A stretch of DNA of 64,000 nucleotides from Labyrinthula sp. Ha. Lineage: Eukaryota; Sar; Bigyra; Labyrinthulida; Labyrinthulaceae. The notes beneath the pieces are model-generated. The model searched no databases and was not told the DNA's origin. It was given only the letters and a program-made list of their open reading frames with translations. The stretch is taken from the NCBI GenBank assembly GCA_015227615.1, contig JAALGZ010000007.1, forward strand, positions 1,054,001 to 1,118,000, given 5' to 3'. Shown in pieces: positions 1 to 13,214 of the stretch (positions are counted from its first letter, which is position 1; every line of letters starts with the position of its first letter). A program made the position numbers and the translations under genes.

Positions 1-3000
1 CTCTAACCATACATAGAAGAACGAGCACTCACTTCTCTATTTCATTGCATAATTGCGCTACATCCAGATACCTTATCTGTTCTAGAGCTCAAATTAATTC
101 TCTACAGCATCGATTTTATGGGAAAATTGAACAGGGCTTCTTTTACTAAAGAAAAATATTTAACAAAATAAATAAATTGAATTGGTATAAATTTAGATTT
201 TATTCGGAAGGGGTCTTTCCTATTAGTATTGATGACATATTGCGTGGAAACATATCTTGCAAAAACATTCTTGATTTTCTCTTTTAAGTGGGTAGGGATT
301 ATAAATTATAATATGAAAATATTTAAACTAGTATAAATGTAAATAATTACAGCAGTTAGCGACTATTAACTTAATAGTTATCCTGAAGTTGGGGCTAAGG
401 TTAACTCTATGCACACAATAAGTTGGCACACTAAACATTTTTATGTGTCAAATTCGTCTTCTTGATTGCAGTGTACCAGAAAAGGGAAAAATTAGTCATT
501 TATAATTTATTGGCTTTGAAAACGAATCATACAAGAATATTTGGCGAAATAGTACTTTTGTAAATGTAGGGAATATGAGCTATATATTTTTTGGTAAAAG
601 AACAAAGATAGTTATATTTGTTTCATTTGCAACAACTGAAAAATCAAAGGAACAAAAGGCACAGATAAATAGCTGACAAAGATTACATTTAAAAAATTAG
701 GAAAATACTTTTGAGTAAGCCTTTCAGAAATCAATGTGTGTAATAAGATATCCATAATTGTGTTCCACAAGTAAGATCAATACCTTTCTGCTTGGAAGTT
801 ACAAATTTTACAGGAAAGAGTACCAAAAGAACCTCGTGACCAAGTAATCGAAATTGGGTATAGATTTTGAGTTTTACAGCGAGAAGTATGCAAAGACTGG
901 GTATTTCTATTTACTCATGATACCAAATACTTGATATTTTCTCTTCCTGAAAGAAGTTTTATAGAAAGTGTTTGATGTAAATATAGATTACCTAACCATA
1001 GCAAAGCAAAAAATTTATAAATTATGGAAGTATGTATCACTTATTAATTATGTTAAGTTAGGATTTCGAGTTAACTTTGCATAGCATAATGGTAAAAGAC
1101 ACCACTTGTAGTACTAAGCATTATCAAACAAAATAAATGGCAACTCTTTCAATTATACTTTGAAATGAAGATTTAATGAGCTAACTCGTTTTCGGGACCC
1201 CCTCATCATGTTGCTTTCTGTACATGGTTTCTTAAAGCTGGAAGTAGAACCTGAGCATATCTAAACTATTTTTGCTCGTTTCCCTATTAGTGTATTCTAA
1301 CATGAGTAACAAATAACGGATGTTAATATTTGGTATCTACATTTTATTTGTTTCTATAACTATAAAGCTAAAGTAACAAGTGAAGATACTTGTTACAGAG
1401 ATAGAGAACATGAATAAATATACATCTCTTTCAGATGATAGTATATTATAAGAATAAATATCATGATATTACATGATGTGAAGAGTCTAGTAAAGAATAG
1501 AATGAAAAGAGTTAAATTGAATAGAATTGACGAAAATATAGCAGCCCTGAACTGCTACCTGTAGTTATACCGGGAATTAAACCTCACTTCGTATTTTTTA
1601 TAACATTAATTATTTGTTTTCTTATATTTTAAAATATTTAAAGCCGTTAAGAGAAGGTATATATCTCACATACAATGCTTTAGGATTCACATTATAAATT
1701 AGTACTAGATACCATCATACTTTGTTTACATGGGATGATCCCTAATGGAAGTTATGCAAAAGGTAGGAAAAACTGCAGTATGTCTTAATCTTAAAACAGA
1801 TTTATTAAAACATACAAAAAACTAACAAGATGAAATGTTTTCATTCTTCAAAATAAGCTAGTTCTTATTTTTAAATATACAACTTCATTGACATATATAA
1901 TTGTGACACAGACTCTACATACATTCTTTGTTTAGGGTTTCATGGTAAGCTCACAGTCGTGAAGGAGCAAATACATATATAGGGGAAATTATAGCGTATG
2001 GAATTCAAAGTGAGTGTGGCGGTAATTTGCTTCCCTAGAAAGGCGAATATGTTTTGTGTGAATAATTAATAGGGAACTGATATTTAAACAAGCTGAATAT
2101 AATTCCTGGATTTGATTCATCTAGATATCTTGCTTTTCCATGGTAAACACAATGCGTTTAAGTATTTTATTGTTGAGGTGTTTTTCTTCCGAAAATAAGT
2201 AGGGACTATGGTGCAGTGTTACAAATGACCCTGTCTAAACCGGAACACTCATTAAGCCATATTACAAGAATATTGCAACATTGCGCGCCATCAAAGACGA
2301 TGCTACTATTGTTATACTCTTTTTGGTCAAGTTCTCATAATCTGATTTTGCCATTTGACCTAATTTATAGCACAAATTTCTTTTATCCCACTGCTTCAAG
2401 CTGGCTAAGATAAGTAGTGAGTACTAATTTATTACTTTTATTAATTTACAGGTGTAAGAACCCATTCCAAGGAGCAGTCATCTAGTGAAAGACAGTCTCC
2501 TCGGTAGCCATAGATTCACTGCTGACATCATCTGAGATTAACTAGACTCAAATTGGTTATAAAATTAACAAGGAAAATTTTCAAAGTCTAGAAAAGACAA
2601 TAGGAGCTGGATACGGTCCCAGATGACATGCCATGCCCACTAAAATCTGCTGCAGGATGTTATGTCTTGCTTCAAGCACATCTTCCTGCTTCTTTTTATT
2701 TAGTCGATCGAGTTAGCTAGGTTTGTCATGACATAGTGAACTGTACTAAAACCTGATACGTATCTTTGTAAGCTGTAACTATACCATATGATTAGGGGAG
2801 ATTATGCTATTGGCACCTCTGAGTTTTCCTTCTCTGAAGTTAACTTATTTTAATGGCTAAATTTTTGAGTTTTGAATTAGGATACTATGTAAGAGGGAGA
2901 AAACTGTCTAAATCTTAGAATATTTCTATGCTGGTGCATGGAAATAAAAGTCTAAGAAAAGTATAGATATTGCAAATTAGAAAAAGCGAAATTCAAAGAG

Positions 3001-5443
3001 CGTATGTAATATGGTTGAGATTCTTACTTGTTTTGGCTGGGTGCTGAAATTTTCACACACACCCATGCTTTATCAGGCTCGTTCCATGAAATTATCGGAC
3101 AAAATATCTCAACACTTTAATTACTGTATTGTTCAGCTTCCATTCTTACATGCTTTTATTTCTATAGTTTTTTCTGGTTGTTCCGTATGGTTCAATGTTT
3201 AAAATTTTTCATAAAGCTGATATATTCTAAAAATTCAATGTTATAGAAAAAGGAATTTCTGAATATCAAGGCACTTGTTATAGCTACAAGTGTAATGTTG
3301 GTATTTTCCCTTTTTTTTCATGTTTTATTTTATTAGTATGATTTTGCAGCTTACTTCCTTGTAGTTTCATTTCTTTATGCCTCTTGCATTGGCTTTAATA
3401 TGGTCCTGTGTACTTCATTTAAGTAGCCTGTGTAGAGTATATAACAGTTAGTCAGAGCTAAATTTATTTTCCCTCAATTTTCACTTACAGCTTCAGAATC
3501 CTATAGCTTCTCCTTTTGACTTTTCAAACTTGCACAGCGATATTTTGGCACAGGTATATCGGTACGCCTTTAACGTTGATAGAGGGCTTTGATGGAATCA
3601 CTTTCTCTTAGCAGGATTTTTTCTCACCTTTTCTTTAGATTTTTTCTAACCAAGGGCATCTATATCATTGAAAACAGTTTAATAATTACCGCAAGAAGAG
3701 GTTAGAAGATTGACCTAGCACAAATTAGACAACCGACGATAATGCTGACTACTATTAGCTTACATTGGAGTCGTGTGGTACGCCCTGGAGCCTCTGTGAT
3801 ACGGAAGAACAGACCCTACATTTATTTATTTTTCAGTTAAACTCGTGTGTATTTCCACCGTTTAGTTGAAATATGAATAACCAATTCAACTAGTAAGGTC
3901 TTTCTGACTAGTACAGCACACTTTCTTATATTAAATTAGGAATCGCGATCATCAGCGTATTTTCTAGTGACACTAGAAACTTTTATTAAGCACTTTGGAA
4001 TGACTTCTATCTAACTGAACTGGTATCCAGTAAAAACTTCAGGTAAACTATCAAACTATGTACACCCCATATATATTATAAAATCCTACTTAGAGCCGGG
4101 GAAAAAAAGCGAGAGGGATGTTGCCATTAGATTTATAAGAATATGTTAATCTAGGAAAATTTCTTACTTATGAATCACTCCAAAACCACTTTCAGAAAAG
4201 TTAACTGCATAACTAGTCTGAGATTCTTATTCATGATTAAACTTAATAAATAATGAAGACAAATTCTAGCCTTGCACGTAAGTTTATAGGCCTTTGTTTG
4301 ACCAAGAACCTTTAGTAAAACCGTAACTGGTTGCTAAGGTTGAAAGGCGAAGAGAATGCTGTAACAACCCAAGAGAGCCCCGTGTGCATTATGAACCTTA
4401 GTACAAAAGTTTGCATTTTACTTTTTGAAGTTTTTGTTGTTATGATAGAACTATTCAGCATAACCTAAATGAAAAGGAACTAGCTTGTTGCCAAACTTAG
4501 TAAAAGTTTCCCTGACCTGTTAGCCTGTCGAAGGCTTGAGTTTACCGAAAAAGGGATCCAGTTCCGTAGTAATAATTATTTCTTAGCACATAATATTTTG
4601 TTGATGAAAGTTTTGGGCGTGAGTTCCTCATGAACAACCGCTCTGGTTCGAATATCTGTTCCTGGCGTATATAGTGCAAAATCTTATTCTTTGCCATTTA
4701 GTACTCTGAGAGTATGGAACCAGTAAGGATGAAAACTTTGTAAAGCTTTTCTCCAATATCGCAACATCAACACTAACCAGGCTATATGTACATAATCTCT
4801 GAAAAATAGGGTTTTTTGCACATATGCAGTGGCGAACAATTTGTAAGCAAGGTTATAAAGATGGTATTTATTAATATATAATCACTTATTGATTCCACTG
4901 AAACTGGACACAACTATCTGCTATCGAAACACTATTCCCAAGCTGTTGAAACGGAGTACTAGATCAATATTTTGTGTCTAGGTTGAAGGCGAATGATATG
5001 TTGTCGTCGCTCTATGACAACGAACAATTGTATTTTAGTTTTCTCTTACCCTTTGTACCAGACTAGGGAAAATTAATTAGAAAATATTTGGAGCCTGAAA
5101 CAGGCAAATAAGAAAGGCTAAAATATTTGAAAAATACCTGATTTGGTAAAGTTTTATAGCAAATTTCGCTAGCCCTGGAGAAACTAACTGTAGCTAGGTA
5201 GTTATCTATTGAGCAGAAAATACATATAACTTAGCTAAAGTAAAATGTCAGCCAGATCCATACAGCGATGAGGAGATAAAAATAACATAGTATTATTCTT
5301 GTAAAGTGTGGAGAAAAAGGTCTGTATTTTATTTTTATTTTATAGGTTAAATCCCCCTTGACTGAACAATACATATCTCGCTGGCTACTTAAACCAAAAA
5401 CTGTGATACTAAAAAAGGTCTAAGTAACATAAATGTACAACAA
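1..5443. other. gene desert at left edge
   Basis: No convincing gene is seen. Open stretches are short (the longest with an ATG are about 60-65 codons, near 2.2 and 3.0 kb), have no recognisable motif and cannot be extended through the 28-32 nt introns typical of this window. I found no tRNA, rRNA or transposon signature and no long tandem repeat. The sequence is AT-rich and looks unstructured. Confidence 0.6.
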
Positions 5444-6271
5444 TTATCTTCTGGTTAATCTACATTGATTTCTTTCGCGTATTGCGACGTCAAACCCTCC
5501 ACTATAGCCTCCTGATTCCAACTTTATAATAGCATGTTGCTTCATAATCTTTTCTATTGCAGTAAATGTGCCAAAATCATGCAATGAAGTTTTTTCTTGT
5601 GGCATACATTTGAACTTTCCTGTTCTCTCAAAATTTCGTACTACATCTAGACAGACTTCAGCACAGCAAATATTTAAATGATAGAGTAACTCTGTGTAAG
5701 TAAGGTTCTTCCAATCTAGCTGCAATCTTTCAACATTCAGTAAAGGTCCAGTATCAATATCTTCATCTATTAAATGAGCACTGCAGCCGATAGGCAAATC
5801 ATGAATAATTGCATAAAGCGAACAGTTGTTTCCCTTTACTTCTGGAAGAAAACCTGGATGATTGTTTACAATACCTTTGACTGGGAGCCCGAGTATTTCT
5901 TCTTTCATGATTCTGCAATCACCAAGAATTAAAAAGTCAACTCCAGCGTTTCGTATTGCAGCAACTGAATTCTTGTTATTGTGGTTCGGAACTGAAATTT
6001 GTTGGCACGTGCCTGGCGATAGAGCATTTATCCCTGAGACAATGTCCTCAGACCGTTTGGCAAGAGGAAATATGTTTTGATCAAGTGTCAAGAGTTCGTG
6101 TGTTAAAGCAGAACAATTTCTTGCAGCAAGACGAGAATCTTCTTCAACAACAAGAGAAGGTGGAAAACCATTTTCGACAAGAGTCTGTAGTATCTGATTT
6201 CCCCTGGGGTGATTTTTAAGGTTCAAAAACGCGTAGGAATATTTTTTCATATTATTTTGTGAGGACTTCAA
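5444..6271 (-). CDS. formyltransferase-fold protein (methionyl-tRNA formyltransferase-like)
   Basis: Intronless, 275 residues. The C-terminal half carries the catalytic signature of the 10-formyltetrahydrofolate-dependent formyltransferase family: N-x-H in NNHPGFLP (N136, H138), followed 35 residues later by the Asp of DIDTGPLL (D173). This is the Asn-His-Asp triad known from GAR transformylase and Met-tRNA formyltransferase. The protein is shorter than bacterial Fmt (about 310 residues), and I see no obvious C-terminal tRNA-binding OB domain. The substrate could therefore be Met-tRNA, a nucleotide sugar or something else. No clear mitochondrial presequence is visible. It is divergent from the urease gene, with 213 bp between the two starts. 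The family assignment is firm; the substrate is not. Confidence 0.8.
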   Translation of the reverse strand: MKSSQNNMKKYSYAFLNLKNHPRGNQILQTLVENGFPPSLVVEEDSRLAARNCSALTHELLTLDQNIFPLAKRSEDIVSGINALSPGTCQQISVPNHNNKNSVAAIRNAGVDFLILGDCRIMKEEILGLPVKGIVNNHPGFLPEVKGNNCSLYAIIHDLPIGCSAHLIDEDIDTGPLLNVERLQLDWKNLTYTELLYHLNICCAEVCLDVVRNFERTGKFKCMPQEKTSLHDFGTFTAIEKIMKQHAIIKLESGGYSGGFDVAIRERNQCRLTRR

Positions 6272-6484
6272 AACCTACTGCTCAGAAGACCAACGGCAAA
6301 TAAAGTTCTTCGAGGTTTCGAAGAAGTTTCAGAATACAGAGAGCCCAATGGTTTCCCGCTTTAACATATTCTTAAATCTGCAGTAATGTCATACCGAGAT
6401 TTATCACATCAACAAACCACCCTCGTCATTCCACGTCATCACTTAAATTAAGACTAGAATTCACCCTGAAAACCTTGATTTAAC
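6272..6484. promoter_or_regulatory. divergent intergenic region, formyltransferase / urease
   Basis: These 213 bp separate two divergent start codons, so they must hold both promoters. Visible are two direct CGTCAT half-sites ten bases apart (6424-6429 and 6434-6439, the second inside CCACGTCATC, bZIP/CRE-like) and a short TTTCGA repeat near 6313-6325. Function is inferred from position only. Confidence 0.4.
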
Positions 6485-9099
6485 ATGAAACTCAACAGTA
6501 GAGAAAGATCTAAGCTTGCTCTTCGTCAAGCAGGACAACTTGCACAACAGCGGTTGGCTCGTGGGGTTCGCTTAAACCATCCTGAGTCAGTGGCGTTGAT
6601 TGCATTGCAAGTTATGGAACTGGCACGTGATGGCGAAAAGACAGTGGCAGAACTCATGTCTTTGGGTAGAACTTTTTTGGGAAAAAACCAAGTTTTACCT
6701 GAGGTGCCGTTTTTGATTAAGATGGTCCAGGTTGAAGCTACTTTTCGAGATGGAACAAAACTTGTTACCGTTGATTCCCCAATTTCAAGGCCGGATGGAG
6801 ATTTAAGTTTGGCTTTGTATGGGTCCTTTCTTCCTGTTCCGGAAATGAACAAGTTTAAACCAATAAACGACTCAAGTATATCCTTTTTTTTGTTTATATA
6901 CTAGATATTCTGATTCCTGGTGAAATTTTCACATTGGATGAGGAGTTAGTCCTTAACAAAGGACGAAAGGTGATTTCCATGAAGGTAAAGAACACAGGAG
7001 ATAGGCCAGTACAAGTGGGAAGTCATTTTCACTTTGCTGAAGTGAATAAATGCGTCGAAATGAATAGAATTGCGGCACGGTAGTAAAATATGTTTTACTT
7101 AATCCTTAGAGGGAAGAGATTGGATATACCTGCAGGTACTGCAGTACGGTTAGAACCTGGAGAGGCAAAAACAGTTCAGCTAGTTGAACTTGGGGGTAAC
7201 AAGTTGGTGAACGGAGGAAATAATTTGCATGGAAATACTGAACAGGAGTTTCTGACTAATATCAAGAGCGGAAACTTCATTCATGTTGACACCGAGATTA
7301 AAGAGGTACAAGGGGCAACCATTTCAAGAAAAAAATATTCAGAATTATATGGTCCAACTGTTGGAGATAGGGTGAGACTTGGAAATACAGCTCTAGTAGC
7401 TAAAGTGGAGAAGGATTTTGCATCAGAATCTTACGGTGATGAATGTGTTTTTGGAGGTGGAAAAGTTATCAGGGAAGGAATGGGTCAATCATGTGGGATT
7501 AATCCGGATCATGTTGGTGTGTTAGAAACAGTTATAACGAACGCCCTTATCATAGATTGGACTGGTATTTATAAAGCAGATATTGGGATAAAGAATGGAC
7601 GAATTATGGGAATTGGAAAAGCTGGTAACCCTGATACAATGAGTAACGTGTCACCCGGAATGATCATATCTAATAACACTGAAGTTATAGCTGGAGAAGG
7701 TATGTATTCCATGGTTTCAATAATATCATAGGACAAATTGTGACGGCTGGTGCGTTTGATGCACATGTTCATTTTATTTGTCCTCAACTTTGTAACGAGG
7801 CGATTGAAAGTGGAGTCACAACTCTTCTTGGAGGAGGTACTGGACCAGCAACTGGAACCTGTGCTACGACATGTACACCTCATCCAAGTCACATAGAAAT
7901 GATGCTGAAGAGTACAGAAGAATATCCTCTGAATTTCGGGTTTACGGGAAAAGGAAATAGTTCAAGGATAGAAGGCTTGACAGAAGCTGTGGAAGCTGGA
8001 GCTGTTGGACTGAAGTTGCATGAAGATTGGGGAACCACCCCGGCAGCCATTGACATGGCGCTTACCGTGGCTGAAAAGGAGGATGTACAAATAACAATTC
8101 ACACAGACACTTTGAATGAAAGTTGCTGTTGTGAGGACAGTATTGAAGCTTTTAAAGGTAGAACAATTCACACTTACCACAGTGAAGGTGCAGGAGGAGG
8201 ACATAGCCCGGACATTATTAGGGTACATTTTTTGGAATCTGTTATTTTCTTAGGTGTGTGGAGAACCAAAAATTATTCCTTCAAGTACAAATCCTACTAG
8301 GCCATATACTGTGAATACTATTGACGAACACCTGGACATGCTCATGGTGTGCCATCACCTTAAGAAAAATATTAGGGAGGATGTTTCTTTTGCTGAAAGT
8401 AGGATTAGAGCTGAAACTATTGCCGCAGAGGACATTTTGCATGATATGGGCGCAATATCTATCGTAGCTAGTGATAGTCAAGCTATGGGAAGACAGGCCG
8501 AAGTTATTGCTAGAACCTGGCAAACTGCACATAAGATGAAAGTTCAGCGAGGAACTCTTGAGGGAGATGAAGCTGATAATGATAACTTGCGAATTAAGAG
8601 ATATATTGCAAAGTATACTATTAATCCCGCAATTGCGCATGGAATGTCACATGAAATAGGATCTGTTGAAGTTGGAAAGTTGGCTGATTTGGTTCTGTGG
8701 AAACCTGGCTTCTTTGGCATTAAACCGGAAATTGTTGTGAAGGGGGGCCAAATTGCGTATGCGCAAATGGGAGATCCCAACGCGTCTGTGCCAACCTGTG
8801 AACCTGTTCAGATGTTGCCTATGTTTGGAGCTAAGGGTGCGGCAGTGGGTGAGACATCTATTGCTTTTGTTAGCAAGAGTTCAATTGAGAAAGGCATTGC
8901 AACTACATATGGTTTAAAGAAGAAACTTGTTGCAGTTGAGAACTGTAGGGGTATCGGAAAAGCTGATATGAAGCTGAACAGCGCTCTTCCAAAGATTGAA
9001 GTAGATCCTGAAACTTATATGGTTAAAGCTGATGGAAAGGAGCTTGGATGTGAACCTTTGGAGGCGCTGCCCCTTGCCCAGCCTTACAGTCTGTTTTAA
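6485..9099 (+). CDS. urease, single-chain plant/algal type (gamma-beta-alpha fusion)
   Basis: Nickel enzyme hydrolysing urea to ammonia and carbamate. Five exons: 6485-6875, 6905-7079, 7110-7699, 7732-8222 and 8254-9099. The introns are 29, 30, 32 and 31 nt. Together they encode 830 residues, close to plant urease (about 840). The gamma part starts [17 protein letters not shown]; the beta part includes IPGEI and [15 protein letters not shown]; the alpha part begins near [15 protein letters not shown]. All catalytic residues are present: HVH nickel ligands H397 and H399, the lysine carbamylated in known ureases K480 (GLKLHEDWG), H509 (HTDTLNES), H535 ([10 protein letters not shown]), flap Cys and His C582/H583 (MVCHHL), and D623 (ASDSQAMGR). 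It should be active if accessory proteins (UreD/F/G) exist elsewhere; none lie in this window. Confidence 0.96.
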
Positions 9100-12000
9100 G
9101 CAATCTGAAGTGTCCCTTACAAACTTACGGTTTAATGAAAATTAAGTTCTCTTTCTTGTTTTCGCTTTCCTCCTTAATCAAATTTTTCTGACTATAGATA
9201 GTATAATGGTCATCCTGCTAGAAAAGGAAACTTCTATTGGTGATCATAGTTCCGAAAAACAACTGACCTACTTTATTTCTAGAAGTCCGTAAATTCAGTC
9301 CTGGTAAGAGAGTAAATAGAACATTTAAAAAAAGGAGGAAAAAACTTATAGCACTGCAACCTGAGTGCAACAACGTCTTGCTATACTGTGTTTCACAGTG
9401 CGAAGATCTAGCTTTAAAAATCAACACTTTCTTACCTAAACTAGAATCATTTTAAACCCTTACTAGCTTCCATACACAAATTGGTATCGAAGCCTTTAAT
9501 TAACAGTTTTTCAATTACTCATTAACATTTTCTCCAGTAGCTTCTTACTTTTCTCACTTACTATATATAAAATGAAACCAATAATACTCAATGCACTACT
9601 AACAAATTGTTAGCTACACTTAATTTTTAACGGGATTGTAGGACAACTAAGATGCTATTATCTGCATTCAAACTGGTTTGTTGGTATAATGCTTTTGTTG
9701 GATCTAAATATTGTTTGTTACCTCCTGTTGAGATATTGAACGTTTTACTATAGTTTCTCTAGCTGTTTGTCAGTAGCAGCAAGAGATTGCGGCTATAATC
9801 GCCTTTAGCAAAATTAGCCAAGGGGTTCTAAGAAACTTATAATATCTTTTCTTGTTCTGACAAGAGCTTCAAAAAAATGAACAATAATCGTTTTGTGCAA
9901 AGGCACTAGCCTTCAAGGAGAAAAAAGGCATTTTTCCAAATATATATTTATTCGCGATTTGTTTCTATTTTAGATTCTTCATTCTTGCATGTGGTCTTGG
10001 TGCTGAGCTACTGAAAAATGATTAGGTAAAAGCCTGAGTACCAAACTCTTCATAGACAAAACATGTATTTCTTTCGAGGTTAAGATGTCCATCTCTTAAG
10101 AAACTGAGAAAAGGTTTCTAGCTACTCATTTTCAGGCAACCAGAGAACTGGATTAAGTTCTAACCCATATTCATTTCTTATCCATCCATCCTTGAATTAT
10201 AAGCTACTAAAATCGCAGCTTTTAATCGCACTGGGAGTAATATCTATATATTGCACTTATGGACTAGTTAATTGGTTTTATTAAGTTCAGGAGAATGGAT
10301 TCAAGGAGAGAATCCACGAAATAACCAATTGTTCACCTATGGATAGAGAAACGTGTCTGCAATGAGGGCCTGTGACCTGGAAATTGACATTAAGTCGAAT
10401 TTTTATTATTATCTTGCATGTATCATCAACTTAAATGACTATATATCCATAACTACATACTAAAGAGTTAATCTTTTTTAGCACATGTACTAAGCTGGCT
10501 AATTGAGAGTCTAAGGGAAGTACTAAGTGAAGAATTGGTATTGGAAGGGTTGTATCTAATAGTATAACTGGTGAGTTGGGTACATATCATCTAAATAGAG
10601 GTGCATTTGCCCTGGTGACTGTAGACATGATGATGTTAGTAGTGATACTAATGATTAGAGCTATGAATCTTCTTTAAAATGCTACTACCACAACATTTGA
10701 AAGAAATTTGGGTCTGTAACCTGAACTAAGAAATTAGAACTGGGTATGTATAAGCAACGAGAAAAAGGGAACCTGCCTTTCATTTACAGTGACAAGTCGT
10801 GTCCTAGGAAGAAGACATGTGTAACTGCAAGGCAAACCTTGCGATAGCTCTACAATTGAGGCCTACTACCAGGGCCCTAATTAGTTTAACCTATTGCAGA
10901 ATAATTTTATTAGCTCAATAGTAGATATCTTTGTTATAGAAAGTCGCTTTATTTGGACTAGTCATAATCATATTAACAGGCTATAAATTTATGCCAGGTT
11001 TTATCACACCTAGTGAACGTACTGTTTACACCATGCCTACAACATATCAGGTTGTCTAATGATTTACGACACGTTATATTCTCAACCAAGTGTTTAATAT
11101 AACCCAAAGAAATAGACTTGTATACGACTCCAAGTAGTTTTTTTATTAGATTAGTTTGATGTATACGTATATCGAAGCGTTTTGCTCTTGTTTGAGAACC
11201 ATCAACGCTGAGATAGATGTATCATCTAAAAGGGAACCCACCAGTTTATTGATATAGAATTCAAACTCTTCAGTAAGTTTCACTCAAATAAGTTATTCGT
11301 CATATGCGTTATATCTCGACAGTTGCAATTTCCGTACAGGTTTCTAGCAACCAATGGTTGGACCAGAGCATAAATATACTTATACCAAATGTAAGTTAAC
11401 ACAAAATCTATCTTTCTGCTACTAAATCTAATTAACGGTTCTGTTATGTTATTTTCATTGACAGTGCCCTACTAGCACACCTAACGGTGCGACTTTATGT
11501 AGGGGAGTGTTTTAAGAAATAGGATATTAATCCGATAGAAACTGCTTCAAGTAATTTGATGCTGTCTCATGCCAGATTAATGAATGGATAAAGTTAAAGT
11601 ATAATTTGAAAAAATTTATATCATTTTTCCATATGAACCGAGCGTAAACATTCAGTATATGGTGAAAATTGAGCTCACATCTACCTGGTGCTAAAGGGAA
11701 CATAGTTCGTTCTGACTATATAATCGCAAACTGTCAGATATTGATTAAAATAATTACAAGTGGTACAGTGTCTGCAGTTCTAGTGAATAAGTATAATTTA
11801 TTTCCAAATCAGAGAGGATAAATTTAAACCAAATGCAGGTAATGGGTTATAATTAAGCTGGGAAACCATGATACGTAAAAATTATAAGATTTTCTTTTCA
11901 AATATTTGATTCATTAGTTATTGTGTTCTAACTGGGTCTGGCATGAATATTATATTTTCAAAGAAGGTGTGAATATACTACGGAGGGGTACTCTCGAATT

Positions 12001-13126
12001 TTAATGTGTATTATTTTTTTGACTGTTACTCTGGTATTAAATTCTTTCCTTAGAATCTATACATTACAATATCCTTATTCAGAATCACCAACAGCACATC
12101 CATGGGTTGAAGATATGACCGAGTTATATTTAACAGAAACTAGCTGCTGTCATATGATATATGAAACCGGATAGTAGAAGAGCCCAGATGAAGTGTATTA
12201 AATTGCAAGAGACCTCATTGGTTGGGGATTATTAGGCAGTCAAGTGTAATATATTCTAACCAGGTAAATGACTCATACTCTTATGCTGAAGAAAATAAAC
12301 CAAGCAAGAAATTGCTTTGTACTAGGGAATTGACCTAGCTGCTAAGGTATCATTTGACTTCTTGGTAGAAACTTTCTAAATTCCGTTCGTTGACGTAATG
12401 TTGTAAAAAATACTAAACCTGAGTCCTTGTTCTCGAGGAATATCCGCATGCTTAGCCATGAAACAACTGCAAAAAATGTCTAGATCCTACAAAGAACACC
12501 ACAAACTTAGTTTATTAACTAATAGGACAAAGTTTTTCTACACGGATTAGGAAGTCCGTAATATATAATATCTTGTGCGCAGTCGTAAGAGTTTATTTCA
12601 ATTACTGGAAGGAGCAGTTATGATAAAAAACCGTAAAAATAAATCTAGTTTGTTCCGGAAAGTATACCGTCTCTTTGTATCTACTTGCACTATGGACCTT
12701 TTAGTTGAACAAACTATGTTTATAGCCTATCTTCAGAAAACTGCTTAGCGTCAGCAGTCCAATCAGAGCGAAAATACAGCAAAATAAATTATTAGTTAAT
12801 CAAGAAAATTTGAGGTTTAAGCAATGAAAGTACAAGCTTTATTTAGTTAAGAAAATGTTCTTACTCATGAGCGATTTGGGTTTAGCATATTTTAAGGATC
12901 TCGTGTAGTTCAGCTTCTTTTTAACACCCGTAGTAGCCCCTTCTTCAATTCAAACATGTAGTTTATAGACTGGTAATTGAACACTACAGATCCTTTCTTA
13001 CAAGTCACTAGATGTTTTCTTAAATCCATATGACAGCCTCCATAGAATATTTCTCTCCCTCTTGATATTTCGAGTCAAGCTACAATATCAATCTCTGATC
13101 GTTTTAGAGCGCGTTTTTCTTATTAC
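9100..13126. other. gene desert between urease and MCM2
   Basis: No gene, RNA gene or mobile element is recognised. Reading frames are closed at short intervals on both strands. A small ATG frame at 9218-9427 (minus, 69 codons) has no motif and is probably chance. Confidence 0.6.
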
Positions 13127-13140
13127 TGGGCCATATGGCC
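13127..13140 (+). promoter_or_regulatory. TGGGCC-ATA-TGGCC motif upstream of MCM2
   Basis: TGGGCCATATGGCC contains the perfect 12-nt palindrome GGCCATATGGCC. It ends 74 nt before the MCM2 start codon. The same 14-mer, in the other orientation, lies 47 nt before the NDR kinase start, and a variant lies upstream of the gene at 56178-56675. The role as a factor-binding site is inferred from recurrence and position. Confidence 0.55.
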
Positions 13141-13214
13141 TAACTCTAAATTAGAACAATAAGGAGCGACCGTTATAATTCAAAAGTCATAAAAGAAAAT
13201 TCAAACGAGCAAGA

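Noticed and set aside
1390-1415. ACAGAGA near 1.4 kb as a possible U6 snRNA
   Set aside because: Only the seven-base core and a few following bases fit; the AGC triad and 5' stem-loop of U6 are missing.
4640-4665. TTCGAAT T-loop-like sequence suggesting a tRNA
   Set aside because: The flanking five bases do not pair to form a T stem, and no D or anticodon arm is found. Similar TTCGA sites near 41.05 and 59.48 kb failed the same test.
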